The notes: generated from the letters alone by a model not told the origin. A stretch of 39,013 bases of DNA from Actinomycetaceae bacterium (GCA_015062745.1 SUUB01000012.1:1-39013); one strand, 5' to 3'; counted from the first letter of the stretch, positions 16,271-24,827 are shown. Made by a program: numbers and translations.

Positions 16271-18904
16271 CTAGTCGCCGCGCCTGGCTAGGCGCGGGAG
16301 CCGCGGTGCGGCGAGGGCACCCGCTAACGCCGCCAGCAGGGGCATCAGCACGATCAGCGAAATGAGTGGCCAGGGGATGTGCAACTCCGACGCGGTGGCG
16401 CGCACACTCAGGGCGCCCGCGTAGATTCCACCCAGAATTCCGATCGGACTACACGCTAAGGCGATCAAGGTGGACTGTGCGGCCGAGTAGCGGCGGCGCA
16501 GTGTGGGCGGAGCACCGACCGCATCGAGGGTGCCGAGGTCATCGCGCGTCTCCTGGCTCGCCAGTGCGAGCACAAGGAGTACAGCACCGATCAGGATGAG
16601 AAGGATCAGGGCACTGACCAGGAATGGCGTGAGCACTTCAACCGGCCGTCGCTGCGAGACCGTGGCGGTGAGTAGGCTGTATTCCGCGCGGATCGTGCTG
16701 CGTATTTCATCGGCTTCGAAGGCATCCGGGGGATTTTCCGGTACCACAAGTGTGCCAATTTGAACCGGTGTTAGTCCGAATCGGTCCGCCGCTTGCGGGC
16801 TCAACACCATGTACGGGAAGTTATACGGAAGCGTATGAACGGCAGGTAGATTTGCCTCAGTCAGCAGTGCTTGTTGCTCTCTGGAATCGTCCCAGCCCCA
16901 GAACTGCACGGTGGCGTGACCTTCAACAATGGCATTGGGCTCGGGAAGGATGACACCGCCTTCGGTAAGAATCTCCTGTGATCGTGCGAGTTGCGTGTCA
17001 GTGAGAAGGCCGCTTGCCTCCAGGTAGCTTCCGTCGTCGACAAGAGCAAGTATCCCATCGTCCGGGCTGGGGAGTTCGGGGCCACTCCACCAACTGTTGC
17101 TGAAGAAGCTTTCGCACCGCGGATCGTCTTTATATCGTTCTTCGGTTCCGGGGGTCTCGTCGAGGTTGGGGATCGTGTAGAGCGGGCACTCCTGCTCCGG
17201 CGGAACATCTGCGATGAGGTACGTTATGTGCGTGAGATCCACCACCGCGTACAGTGGCGCGGTGACGGACGGCCCGACGATCTGCTGAATGCGTTCGGAG
17301 GCGGATGCCAGTTGCTCGTAGTCGGTGTCGGTAGCCAACTCGAGGTTGCTCGGGCCGACGAGAATGGAGGCCTGCGGGCCGACGCGTGTCTGATGTGCAT
17401 AGGTTTGCGCCGTGTTCGAAGTGACGATCACCAGTGTCATGCTCGCAACCAGTGTTGCCCCGAGAATGGCGGCGGTAGCCGGTACCGTTCGATGGGAAGA
17501 ACGCTGCACCTCGCGGCTCGCCAGGCGCATGGGCAGCGAGATCCATGACGTCATCCGGGCAGCTAGTGCAATGAAATGCGGCGCGCAGCCTATGAGTCCA
17601 AGAAAGAACAGCCCCGTGCCGCCGATGAAGGTCAGATAACGTGTTTCTCGCACCGCGAAGACCTGAATGAGGATGCCGATTACGATCAAGGCCGGGAACG
17701 CAAACCGGTAGAGTCGACGGCCGTGCGGCGCGATTATGCTCCGGCGGCCGGATAGGGCTCGAATGATATTGATTTGCCCAGCAGAACGGGCGGGGAACCA
17801 CGCGGAGGTGATCCCCAGCAATACCCCAAGTGCTGCCGTGCCTAGCAGCCAGATCCACGGCAAAGAGGGCAGATAGTCACGATGGCGAAGATAGGCGGTA
17901 GCGGCAAGGCTGCCGAGGCCAACACCGAGGACGCTGCCGATGCATCCCAGGATGGCGCCTTGGAGGAGCACGAGGAGGCGTTGTTGCTTAGCCGTAGCGC
18001 CGATTGCTGCCACCAAGGCGATGGATCGTGTCTGTCGCTTAGCGGAAACCGTGAAGACAGGCGTGATGAGGAGCGCCATCTCGATGAGCCCTGCACCGAT
18101 AAGTCCACCGGTCCACAGCCAGTCGGTGATCGAGGAATCTTCACCGGCTCCTGCCTCCGAATCGGCGAGAATATCTGGATACTGCTCGGAAAGCGGCGGC
18201 GGATGGGCGATTATCCACGCGGATACAACAAGAAACCCGCGTTCGTTGAGTGCTTTGACGGTGTTCCAGTCAATGGGAGCCGGACCCGTGATAATCCACC
18301 TCGCTATGCCGGTATCAGTGTTTGCGGCCAACTGATTGGGAGCCAAGAGATTGCTACCAATTCCGGCGACAGTGACGCGGGCCCATCGATTCTCGTAGTA
18401 GAGTTGCACGCTATCACCCACATGCACACTCAGTTCGCGGGCGTGTTCTTCGGTCAGGGCAATTTCTCCCTTGACGGGTCGCGTGCCGGTTGTGATCGGC
18501 GTGGTGGCGGAGAGGTCACGGGTGTCCACCTGGCGTAGGGTGACGGAGACTTCCTGTGTGGAAGAACGCACTTTGACAGTGAGGTCGGCATCAAGCGTGA
18601 CGATGTCCTCGCTGGGAATAAGAGGCGTAACCACCGTTGGCACATCGACAGAGCTCGGCAGTTGCCGACCCTTCAAGTTGATACTGTACCCCTCTGGGTC
18701 TTGGTGGAGCGGCTCTCTGAAATAGACGATAGTGGCCTGTACGTGTTCCTCGAACTGAGACTGGAGAATGTTGAGACTCGTGCTTACAACGCCGAGCGCG
18801 CTGATCGCCGCCACGGGCAGAGCAACCAGTAGCAGAGCGAGTAGGCTGCGTGCACGGTGACGGGTCAGTTCGCGCCAGGCAAGGCGCCATACTGCGCGAC
18901 TCAT
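16271..18904 (-). CDS. FtsX-like ABC transporter permease
   Basis: 877-residue membrane protein with two FtsX-type permease halves. An N-terminal helix (about residues 17-40) is followed by a large outside domain to about 260, then a block of helices (GLIGAGLIEMALLITPVF, LLQGAILGCIGSVLGVGLGS, WIWLLGTAALGVLLGITSAW and more to about 500). A second outside domain of about 250 residues follows, then three helices at the C-terminus (about 760-875). This is the layout of type VII/MacB- or Bce-like permeases that act on peptides, lipoproteins or antibiotics rather than importing solutes. Its ATG overlaps the stop of the ATPase gene by 4 bp, and a PadR regulator heads the operon. The exact substrate is unknown. 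Confidence 0.9.
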   Translation of the reverse strand: MSRAVWRLAWRELTRHRARSLLALLLVALPVAAISALGVVSTSLNILQSQFEEHVQATIVYFREPLHQDPEGYSINLKGRQLPSSVDVPTVVTPLIPSEDIVTLDADLTVKVRSSTQEVSVTLRQVDTRDLSATTPITTGTRPVKGEIALTEEHARELSVHVGDSVQLYYENRWARVTVAGIGSNLLAPNQLAANTDTGIARWIITGPAPIDWNTVKALNERGFLVVSAWIIAHPPPLSEQYPDILADSEAGAGEDSSITDWLWTGGLIGAGLIEMALLITPVFTVSAKRQTRSIALVAAIGATAKQQRLLVLLQGAILGCIGSVLGVGLGSLAATAYLRHRDYLPSLPWIWLLGTAALGVLLGITSAWFPARSAGQINIIRALSGRRSIIAPHGRRLYRFAFPALIVIGILIQVFAVRETRYLTFIGGTGLFFLGLIGCAPHFIALAARMTSWISLPMRLASREVQRSSHRTVPATAAILGATLVASMTLVIVTSNTAQTYAHQTRVGPQASILVGPSNLELATDTDYEQLASASERIQQIVGPSVTAPLYAVVDLTHITYLIADVPPEQECPLYTIPNLDETPGTEERYKDDPRCESFFSNSWWSGPELPSPDDGILALVDDGSYLEASGLLTDTQLARSQEILTEGGVILPEPNAIVEGHATVQFWGWDDSREQQALLTEANLPAVHTLPYNFPYMVLSPQAADRFGLTPVQIGTLVVPENPPDAFEADEIRSTIRAEYSLLTATVSQRRPVEVLTPFLVSALILLILIGAVLLVLALASQETRDDLGTLDAVGAPPTLRRRYSAAQSTLIALACSPIGILGGIYAGALSVRATASELHIPWPLISLIVLMPLLAALAGALAAPRLPRLARRGD

Positions 18905-19632
18905 GACGGATCTAGTAGGCTCTCAAAACTCTCGTACCGCGTGGCATCGGTGACGCGCCCGTCGCGGAGAAAAACGGTTCGGTCGGCCCAAGCCGCCAGC
19001 CGCGCCTCATGAGTGACGAGCACTCCGGCTGCGCCGTCGTCAACCCTCTCGCGCAGAACCGACATGACGGCATCTCCGGTGCTGGAGTCCAATGCGCCGG
19101 TGGGCTCGTCCGCAAGTAGCAATGAACGGGTTCCTACCACGGCGCGCGCGATTGCAACCCGTTGCCTTTGACCTCCGGACATGTCATCGGGGAAGCGATC
19201 GGCCAGGTCCAGCACGCCCAGGTCTTCCAATGCGTCACGCGCCTGCTCGCGCGCCTGTGCCCGCGGAGCATGGTCGAGTTCCAATGGGAGCGAGACATTC
19301 TCCATCGCGGTAAGAGAGGGGATGAGATTGAAATCCTGAAACACGTATCCGAGCCGACGACGTCGCAGCCGTGCCCGGCCGATGGCGGAGAGCGTGGAGA
19401 GGTTCGTCCCGTCAATCGTAACGGTCCCCACATCGGGAACATCGAGGGCACCGCAAATGTTCAAGAGTGTGGACTTACCGGAACCGGAGGGGCCCATGAT
19501 CGCCACGAGTTCCCCGCGCGACACGGTTAGGTTGACATCGTCAATGGCCACGACCGTGGTGACCCCACTGCCGAAGGTGCGTGTGACATGCTCGAGGCGC
19601 AACACCGGAGCGGAAGAGTCGCGACCGGTCAT
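18901..19632 (-). CDS. ABC transporter ATP-binding protein (LolD/MacB-like)
   Basis: 243-residue ATPase with Walker [12 protein letters not shown]-loop GYVFQDFNLIPSLTAMENV, signature [14 protein letters not shown], Walker B LLLADEPTGALD and H-loop VLVTHEARLA. The DEPTGALDSSTG and DFNLIPSLTAMENV phrases are typical of ATPases paired with FtsX-like permeases. ATG at 19632 is chosen because the domain starts at once after MTGRDSSAPVLRLEHV and lies 2 nt after the padR stop; the 44 extra residues of the track ORF are Arg-rich out-of-frame padR sequence. With no strong Shine-Dalgarno, translation is probably coupled to padR. The permease follows with a 4-bp overlap. Confidence 0.94.
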   Translation of the reverse strand: MTGRDSSAPVLRLEHVTRTFGSGVTTVVAIDDVNLTVSRGELVAIMGPSGSGKSTLLNICGALDVPDVGTVTIDGTNLSTLSAIGRARLRRRRLGYVFQDFNLIPSLTAMENVSLPLELDHAPRAQAREQARDALEDLGVLDLADRFPDDMSGGQRQRVAIARAVVGTRSLLLADEPTGALDSSTGDAVMSVLRERVDDGAAGVLVTHEARLAAWADRTVFLRDGRVTDATRYESFESLLDPS

Positions 19633-19634
19633 GT

Positions 19635-20219
19635 TCAGCGGTTTCGACCCGCAGGGGTTGGAATGCCTGCCTCGGCGTTGTCGACCTCGGCGTGAGAAGC
19701 GTCGGCGAGCGGCGCTCGGCGAGCGGCTGCGGCCACGGCGGCACCCTCGATGTGGTCGAGCCACCGCGCTTCGGCCTCGAGATCGAAAATGCGGCGGTCT
19801 AAGACGAACTGCCAGGTGGGGTCGTCATCGGTGCGCTTAAGGCGGGTGACATCTCGTAGCTCTGACAACGTGGCATTGCGTTGCTGTTGAATAAGCTTTT
19901 GCACGTTAATCCCGGGAATGGTTACAGCCAGAGCCACCTTCATCACTAGATCGTCGCGTTCCGAGCGATCGACGGTTGTCGGTGTATCCCACCAACGCTG
20001 TAGTTCCTCGTACCCTGCGTCGCTGATCCGGAACAATTCGGCACGGCCTTCGCCGCCGGCATGCTCGACGAGGCCGTCACGTTCCAAACGCTGCATGGTC
20101 TGGTATACCTGGCCAATATTGATATTCCACGTGGTGCGCTCCTCAAAGAGCTGGCGCAGCTGGTAGACGCCGCGTGGCTCTTCAATAAGTAGCGACAGCA
20201 ACGCGAGACGAACAGACAC
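19635..20219 (-). CDS. PadR family transcriptional regulator
   Basis: 194 residues. The N-terminal winged helix is typical PadR: LALLSLLIEEPRGVYQLRQLFEE, INIGQVYQTMQRLERDGLV and the wing ELFRISDAGYEELQRWW. The longer C-terminal part forms the dimerising helices (about 80-165), as in the Vir-like or PadR-s2 group, ending in a low-complexity tail. GTG at 20219 is chosen because AAAGGAGG lies 5 nt upstream; the track start would place that site inside the gene. It heads the operon with the ATPase and FtsX-like permease and probably represses it until an effector, perhaps the exported compound, binds. A candidate operator lies just upstream. Confidence 0.92.
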   Translation of the reverse strand: MSVRLALLSLLIEEPRGVYQLRQLFEERTTWNINIGQVYQTMQRLERDGLVEHAGGEGRAELFRISDAGYEELQRWWDTPTTVDRSERDDLVMKVALAVTIPGINVQKLIQQQRNATLSELRDVTRLKRTDDDPTWQFVLDRRIFDLEAEARWLDHIEGAAVAAAARRAPLADASHAEVDNAEAGIPTPAGRNR

Positions 20220-20246
20220 CGTGCCTCCTTTGTTACCCGGTATGCG

Positions 20247-20263
20247 TGACATCTTTCATGTTA
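20247..20263. promoter_or_regulatory. Candidate PadR operator
   Basis: TGACAT-CTTTC-ATGTTA is an inverted repeat with five of six arm positions matching, 27 bp upstream of the padR GTG. PadR proteins commonly bind ATGT/ACAT dyads near their own promoters, and the ACAT/ATGT half-sites are present here with a short 5-bp spacer. The placement suits autoregulation. Confidence 0.45.
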
Positions 20264-20550
20264 CTGGGCGGTGAGTCGAGCCGCAAGCAAAGCTATCTGG
20301 ATTTCTCGTGCGGCCGAGTTGTATGTGATTACGCATCTGCGGGCAAGATGCATACTCGAACAATCGGCAGTGCCGACCCGGTTATGCGACATTCCTGGCG
20401 CGTCGGCGGCGGGCGGTGTCGGGGGACGTCCGCCGGGCGGCGTTGGGCGATCGAGGGGCATGGCGGTGCTTGGCACCGTGAATGCCGACTGCGGTGATGG
20501 CCAGCGATGCTCATATGCGGGGTAGTGCTGTCTAAACGCCCTTGAGCCGG
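20264..20550. other. Intergenic region between padR and nif3 with small hairpins
   Basis: No supported gene. Two hairpins are visible: GCATCT/AGATGC (20333-20351, 7-nt loop) flanked by GTAT and ATAC, and CGGTGC/GCACCG (20464-20478, 3-nt loop). Between them lies a G/C-rich stretch with CCGCCGGGCGG. The short ORFs on both strands look like noise. A structured RNA cannot be excluded. Confidence 0.4.
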
Positions 20551-20556
20551 TAGGCT
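20551..20556 (+). promoter_or_regulatory. -10 box of nif3 gene (leaderless)
   Basis: TAGGCT followed by exactly 6 nt and the ATG at 20563, the same hexamer and spacing as yciO. No Shine-Dalgarno is seen, and no clear -35. Confidence 0.5.
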
Positions 20557-20562
20557 TATTGC

Positions 20563-21378
20563 ATGACTGAGTCCGGCTCTGCGCCCATAACCGTTGGCGA
20601 TGTAGTAGCGGTGATGGATGCGCTATTTCCTCCCGATACCTGCGAGGCATGGGACCGCGTCGGCCTATCGGTGGGTGACCCGGCCGCCAGTGTGAGGCGA
20701 ATAGGCTTCGCCGTCGACCCGGCACAGGCAACCGTGGATGAAGCCTTGGAACGCGGCGTCGATATGCTCATCACTCATCATCCGCTATATCTGCGCGGTA
20801 CTCACTCAGTGGCCGCGACGACGGGTAAGGGACGGTGGGTCACCTCGCTGATCCGCGGTGGAGTGGCCCTCTTCTCGGCGCATACGAATGCCGATGTCGC
20901 CGCATCCACGGCGGCGCTCGCCGAACTATTAGGCGTGAGCATCGAGGCGCCGCTTGATGAGGAGACCGGCATAGGTGGGGTAGGCACACTGGAACAGACT
21001 CTGACGTTGGAGGAGTTCGCGCGGCATGTCGAAGCGGTGCTTCCGCAGGTGCCGGCGGGTGTGCTCGTGGGCGGTGACTTGCAACGCCCGATACGACGAG
21101 TGGCGATTTGCTCCGGATCGGGTGATTCACTTCTTGACAATGCCAACGCGGCCGGAGCGGATGTGTACGTGACGGCCGATCTGCGCCATCATCCGGCAAC
21201 GGACCATCTGTGGAATGGCGGCTGTTCGCTTATTTGCGCTACGCATTGGGCAAGTGAGTGGCCATTGCTGCCGATTATGGCAAAGAGGCTTGCCGCGCAC
21301 CTGCCGGGTCTGGATATTAATGACATGTATATTTCCGAGATTCCTACCGATCCCTGGTCCCTTTCGCTAAGGTCGTGA
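20563..21378 (+). CDS. Nif3-like dinuclear metal center protein (DUF34/YbgI family)
   Basis: 271 residues. Nif3/YbgI proteins form hexameric toroids with a two-metal site; some are annotated as GTP cyclohydrolase 1 type 2 homologues, but the role is unsettled. Metal ligands are visible in DMLITHHPLYLRG (about residue 70), LFSAHTNADVA (about 105) and the C-terminal ATHWASEWP. The N-terminal CEAWDRVGLSVGDP is also characteristic. The family's optional PII-like insert is absent. It overlaps the next gene by 4 bp (GTGA). The Nif3-zinc ribbon pair is conserved in actinobacteria (Rv2230c-Rv2229c, from memory). Confidence 0.92.
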   Translation: MTESGSAPITVGDVVAVMDALFPPDTCEAWDRVGLSVGDPAASVRRIGFAVDPAQATVDEALERGVDMLITHHPLYLRGTHSVAATTGKGRWVTSLIRGGVALFSAHTNADVAASTAALAELLGVSIEAPLDEETGIGGVGTLEQTLTLEEFARHVEAVLPQVPAGVLVGGDLQRPIRRVAICSGSGDSLLDNANAAGADVYVTADLRHHPATDHLWNGGCSLICATHWASEWPLLPIMAKRLAAHLPGLDINDMYISEIPTDPWSLSLRS

Positions 21379-22115
21379 ACATGGCACAGGCACCCGCATC
21401 CGATCAGAGGCAGCTCCTGGAGGTTGCCGAGCTGGATTCCCAGATCGCCCGCCTCGAACGGGACAACAAGAAGCATCCCTTACGCGAGGAGTTGGCCGGC
21501 ATGATGAACGGCGCGGCGGCCAAGGGGCGCGAGCTGCAGGCCGCAGAGGAACGAGTGGCACAGGCGCAGCAGGAGTTGACCGCGGCCGAGGCGAAGAGCG
21601 CCTCACTGCAGCAAGACATCGAGACGAAGGAAGGGCAACTGAACTCCGGCGAAGGGTTGACCTCACGTGACTTGGTAGCGCTGCAGGCAGAGATCGCCGG
21701 ACTGCGAGAGATTCTGGTGCGTGCTTCCGATACCGAGTTCGAGGCACTTGCCTTCCTGGAGGAGAGCGAGGAGAAGGTTTCGACGCTGCGGGGTGAGATT
21801 TCGCGGCTCAAGGATGAGATTCTCGCCCGGCGCGCCGAATTGGAGGATGTTGTTGCTGAAATTACGGCTCAGCAGGAGAAGCTGAAGGCCGAGCGTGAAC
21901 GCCTGTTTACACCGTTGGCCGAGGATCTGAAAACCGTCTACGAACGGGCACGGGCCACCGGCGGCTACGCGGTGCTCGGGATGCGACCCAACGGGCAGAC
22001 CGGAGCGGGCATCACGCTCTCACCGGTGGAAGTAGCGCAGATCAAGTCGGCACCGGAAGATGAGATCTATCTGTCGGAGGACTACGACTGCATTATCGTC
22101 CGTTTGCCGAACTAG
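21375..22115 (+). CDS. Coiled-coil protein of the C4 zinc-ribbon (DUF164-like) family, zinc ribbon degenerate
   Basis: 246 residues. Residues 15-180 form a long coiled-coil hairpin (LDSQIARLERDNKKHP through ITAQQEKLKAERERL), as in CT398/Rv2229c-type proteins, followed by the C-terminal domain with LSPVEVAQIKSAPEDEI. In this family that domain normally carries two Cys-x2-Cys pairs. Here the first pair is replaced (MRPNGQTGAGITLSP) and only one Cys remains in the second (YDCIIVR), so zinc binding is probably lost. The GTG at 21375 overlaps the nif3 stop; ATG at 21381 is an equally possible start. The stop region is duplicated downstream. Proposed family roles include nucleic-acid binding and secretion; none can be assigned here. 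Confidence 0.85.
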   Translation: MNMAQAPASDQRQLLEVAELDSQIARLERDNKKHPLREELAGMMNGAAAKGRELQAAEERVAQAQQELTAAEAKSASLQQDIETKEGQLNSGEGLTSRDLVALQAEIAGLREILVRASDTEFEALAFLEESEEKVSTLRGEISRLKDEILARRAELEDVVAEITAQQEKLKAERERLFTPLAEDLKTVYERARATGGYAVLGMRPNGQTGAGITLSPVEVAQIKSAPEDEIYLSEDYDCIIVRLPN

Positions 22116-22138
22116 GGCGCGTACCGAACTAGGGCGCG
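22107..22138 (+). repeat. 15-bp tandem-like repeat across the stop of the zinc-ribbon-like gene
   Basis: CCGAACTAGGGCGCG occurs at 22107-22121 and again, identical, at 22124-22138 (17-bp period). The first copy holds the last codons and TAG stop of the gene; the second lies in the leader region before rnpB. Confidence 0.9.
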
Positions 22139-22311
22139 CCAAGTCGACGCGCTGAGTCGGCGGGTATACGGGGCGGCGCAACGTGAGCTGACAGGTGCCC
22201 GTAACCAGCGAACCGTATGGCGTGCGAAACAGGTGCCCTGCAGCCAACGCCGTATGTATCGACAGGTAGGGGAACCTCGCCGTTCAGTTTCCCGAGAGGC
22301 TTCCGGTGGAC

Positions 22312-22317
22312 TACGAT
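22312..22317 (+). promoter_or_regulatory. -10 box of rnpB
   Basis: TACGAT ends 5 nt before the first paired base of RNase P RNA at 22323, so transcription would start at or next to the mature 5' end. The -35 is weak (TTCCCG, 17-bp spacing). Confidence 0.5.
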
Positions 22318-22322
22318 GACAG

Positions 22323-22701
22323 GGCGAATGAGTCGGCCAGGCGGCCGCGTGGCCCGCAGGCACCTGCGGGCCCCGAGGAACGTCCGGGCTCCGCAGGGAA
22401 CGGTGGTGGGTAACGCCCACCCGGGGCGACCCGCGGGATAGCGCCACAGAGAATAGACCGCCGCGGCTGCGGCCGAGGCAAGGGTGAAACGGCGGTGTAA
22501 GAGACCACCGCGTTGCGGGTGACCGCGACGGCACGGCAAGCCCCACCGGGAGCAAGGTCAGACAGCGCGCGTTTGAGGCGTCCCGTTTAGCGCGCGGGTG
22601 GACTGCTTGAGTCTCGTGGTAACACGTGACCTAGATGGATGGCCGCCGACGCCCGGTTTCCGGGCGGAACAGAACCCGGCGTATCGGCCGACTCATTCGC
22701 C
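22323..22701 (+). ncRNA. rnpB: RNase P RNA, bacterial class A
   Basis: Catalytic RNA of ribonuclease P, which trims tRNA 5' ends. The ends pair perfectly as helix P1: GGCGAATGAGTCGGCC (22323-22338) with GGCCGACTCATTCGCC (22686-22701). Universal core segments occur in order: GAGGAACGTCCGGGCTCC (about 22375), CACAGAGAATAGACCGCC (about 22445), GGCAAGGGTGAAACGGCGG with GTAAGAGACCACCG (about 22477-22510), and ACGGCAAGCCCCACC with AGCAAGGTCAGACAG (about 22530-22565). The length of about 379 nt is normal. All ORF-track entries in this interval are spurious. Confidence 0.97.
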
Positions 22702-22784
22702 GCATGGCGGCGCAGACCACAGCGGTGCGTGGCCACAGGTGTCCCAATGAACGTTGTGTTACCGGCGCCGCGGTATCACTGCTT

Positions 22785-23780
22785 TCACGCCTTCTTGTGT
22801 TTCTTCTTTGCTTTTTTGACCTTGTCCTTCTTGGACGTGGAACTTTGCTTGGACTTATTGCCCTTGTTGGACTTGGGTGCGAGCTTGCCAGCCTTGGATG
22901 TGTTCTTCTTGCGTGAGCCGGCCTTCTTCGCCTTCGTGCGACGAGGCTCATCCGCTTTCCCGCCCTCATTCTCCTTCTCCGGCAGAGGCGGCAGTGGGGT
23001 GATGGTCTCCGGAGCTCGACCCACGGCTTCTGCGGCCAGAAGCGCCGAGCCGACGATGCCCGCAGTGTTCAGCAATCGGGCGGGAATCAGGGGAGCGCGG
23101 GTGTCGATCAGCGGCAGGAACTTCTCAGACTTTCGGCTGATACCGCCACCAATGATGAACACCGATGGGAAGAAGAGCCCCTCCAGGTAACTGAGGTAGC
23201 GTTGCAGGCGTTTCGCCCACTGCTTGTAGCTCAGATTCTCACGCTCGTATACCGCCGATGAAGCGCGGGTCTCGGCGTCGTAACCGTCGAGCTCCACATG
23301 GCCCAGCTCCGTGTTGGGAACCAGCACGTCATTGACCACCAGCGCTGAACCGATGCCGGTACCCAGTGTAAGAACGATGGTCAGCCCGGAACGTCCCACA
23401 GCGGCTCCGTAGCGCACTTCAGCGTAGCCCGCCGCGTCGGCGTCGTTCACTAGGGTAACCGGACGGTCAAGTACGTTTGCGAAGAGTTCGGCCCCGTTCA
23501 CACCTGCCCACGACTTATCCAGGTTTGCCATGGAGGGGATCACGCCATCAATGATTGGCGCGGGCAGATCGATACCGACAGGCAGCTCACCGTCGGGATC
23601 GAAATGCTGCACCAACTCGGCAACGGTAGCCGCGACGGCCTCGGGCGTGGCCGGCTGCGGAGTGGGGATGCGGTGACGCGGGGCGAAGAAAGTGCCGGTC
23701 TCCAGATCAACAGGCGCGCCCTTGATGCCCGACCCACCGATATCAATTCCAAGAGCAATGTTGCTCGGGTATGCCGCCAT
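22785..23780 (-). CDS. ppgK: Polyphosphate glucokinase with lysine-rich C-terminal tail
   Basis: 331-residue ROK-family kinase that phosphorylates glucose using polyphosphate (often also ATP). The N-terminal phosphate-binding segment [17 protein letters not shown] is the PpgK signature, followed by [22 protein letters not shown] (catalytic Asp) and [26 protein letters not shown] sits where ROK proteins often carry a metal-binding region. The core ends near residue 262. The remaining 65-70 residues are very basic, with about 23 Lys plus Ser, ending in [10 protein letters not shown]; this is not part of the usual family length (about 250-270). AAAGGAA before the ATG supports the start. The gene is convergent with rnpB. 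The tail might bind polyphosphate or nucleic acid, which is inference. Confidence 0.93.
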   Translation of the reverse strand: MAAYPSNIALGIDIGGSGIKGAPVDLETGTFFAPRHRIPTPQPATPEAVAATVAELVQHFDPDGELPVGIDLPAPIIDGVIPSMANLDKSWAGVNGAELFANVLDRPVTLVNDADAAGYAEVRYGAAVGRSGLTIVLTLGTGIGSALVVNDVLVPNTELGHVELDGYDAETRASSAVYERENLSYKQWAKRLQRYLSYLEGLFFPSVFIIGGGISRKSEKFLPLIDTRAPLIPARLLNTAGIVGSALLAAEAVGRAPETITPLPPLPEKENEGGKADEPRRTKAKKAGSRKKNTSKAGKLAPKSNKGNKSKQSSTSKKDKVKKAKKKHKKA

Positions 23781-23841
23781 GACGTTTCCTTTCGGTCCTA
23801 CTGGCAGACTACCGCAAATGGCGCACGGAAGGAGACGCCTT

Positions 23842-23925
23842 ATGCGCTCGCACTTTGCGCCGATGGTGATCCGGGTGCTTCGCCGCCATCAACTCGAGTG
23901 CGGCGAAGCACGCGACGCGCACTGA
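23842..23925 (+). CDS. Candidate 27-residue small protein with strong ribosome-binding site
   Basis: The ATG at 23842 is preceded by GGAAGGAG with about 7 nt spacing, one of the best Shine-Dalgarno sites in the window. The 27-residue product starts [16 protein letters not shown], has one Cys and ends in a TGA at 23923. It lies on the plus strand between ppgK and map, both on minus, so it is not a leader for either. A 12-bp hairpin (23875-23911) covers its 3' half and would act as the map terminator on the other strand. No family is recognised. It may be a real small protein, a leader peptide of a lost gene, or chance. Confidence 0.35.
   Translation: MRSHFAPMVIRVLRRHQLECGEARDAH
23875..23911 (-). 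terminator. Hairpin terminator after map
   Basis: GTGCTTCGCCGC (23875-23886) pairs perfectly with GCGGCGAAGCAC (23900-23911) around a 13-nt loop, 16 bp after the map stop on the minus strand. There is no T-tract. It overlaps the small plus-strand ORF. Confidence 0.65.
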
Positions 23926-23927
23926 TG

Positions 23928-24827
23928 TCACAGGTGCGGGGCGAGATCCGGGGTACTTGGGAGCGTCAGAATCTCCGCTCCGTCGTCGGTCACAACAATT
24001 GTGTGCTCCCATTGGGCTGTACGACCTCTGTCCTTCGTGACGACGGTCCATCCGTCGTCCCACTGCTCCCACGCAATATCCCCAAGCGTCAGCATCGGTT
24101 CAATTGTGAAAACCATGCCCGGCTCCATGACGGTGGCGTAGGCCGGCGCGGCATCATAGTGCGGCACGATGAGGCCGGAATGGAACGCCTCACCAACTCC
24201 GTGCCCGGTGAAATCCTCGACGACGCCGTACTGGAAGCGTTTGGCGTACGATTCGATAACCCGCCCGATGACGTTAATCTGGCGGCCGGGCTTGACCGCT
24301 TTGATACCTCGCAGCATCGACGTGGCCGTGCGCTCGCACAGCAGCCGCGATTCCTCGTCGACGTCGCCCACCAAGAACATCGCGTTGGTGTCGCCATGCA
24401 CACCGTCCTTGTATGCGGTGACATCAAGGTTGATGATGTCACCTTCGGATAGCACCGTCGAATCGGGTATGCCGTGGCATATCACCTCGTTGATGGAGGT
24501 GCAGATCGACTTCTTGAATCCCATATAGCCCAGGCAGGAAGGGTAGGCGCCGTGATCGCACATGTATTCGTGGGCTATACGGTCCAATTCATCCGTTGTT
24601 ACGCCCGGTGCAATTGCGCGGCCGGCCTCGTAGAGCGCATCGGCAGCAATGCGGCCCGCTTCCCGTATACGCTTGATCGTCTCCGCATCCTTGATATCCG
24701 AAACTGTCACCACTTCCGGACCGTCATGGAACATGTATTCCGGACGCGAAATGGTGGCGGGGACAGGACGAGTAGGGGAGAGTTTTCCGGGAACAAGGGT
24801 GCCCAAAGGGGCTCGATCTGCCAACAT
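23928..24827 (-). CDS. map: Methionine aminopeptidase, type I with N-terminal extension
   Basis: 299-residue dimetal enzyme that removes the initiator methionine after deformylation. The metal ligands appear in family order: Asp in [10 protein letters not shown] and in HGDTNAMF, His in [13 protein letters not shown], Glu in FTIEPML and Glu in WEHTIVV. The roughly 40-residue N-terminal extension with a proline-rich stretch ([15 protein letters not shown]) matches the type Ic form known from M. tuberculosis. ATG at 24827 is preferred over the track GTG at 24857: there is no Shine-Dalgarno, but TAGACT lies 7 nt upstream, so the mRNA is probably leaderless. A terminator hairpin follows the stop. 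panB lies upstream in the same direction, 267 bp away. Confidence 0.95.
   Translation of the reverse strand: MLADRAPLGTLVPGKLSPTRPVPATISRPEYMFHDGPEVVTVSDIKDAETIKRIREAGRIAADALYEAGRAIAPGVTTDELDRIAHEYMCDHGAYPSCLGYMGFKKSICTSINEVICHGIPDSTVLSEGDIINLDVTAYKDGVHGDTNAMFLVGDVDEESRLLCERTATSMLRGIKAVKPGRQINVIGRVIESYAKRFQYGVVEDFTGHGVGEAFHSGLIVPHYDAAPAYATVMEPGMVFTIEPMLTLGDIAWEQWDDGWTVVTKDRGRTAQWEHTIVVTDDGAEILTLPSTPDLAPHL

Noticed and set aside
19541-19840. N-terminal extension of the ABC ATPase and overlapping plus-strand ORF
   Set aside because: The Arg-rich sequence is padR read out of frame; the real ATPase start is the ATG at 19632, just after the padR stop.
22112-22555. Overlapping ORFs on both strands
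   Set aside because: The interval is rnpB and its promoter, shown by conserved RNase P RNA segments and pairing ends.
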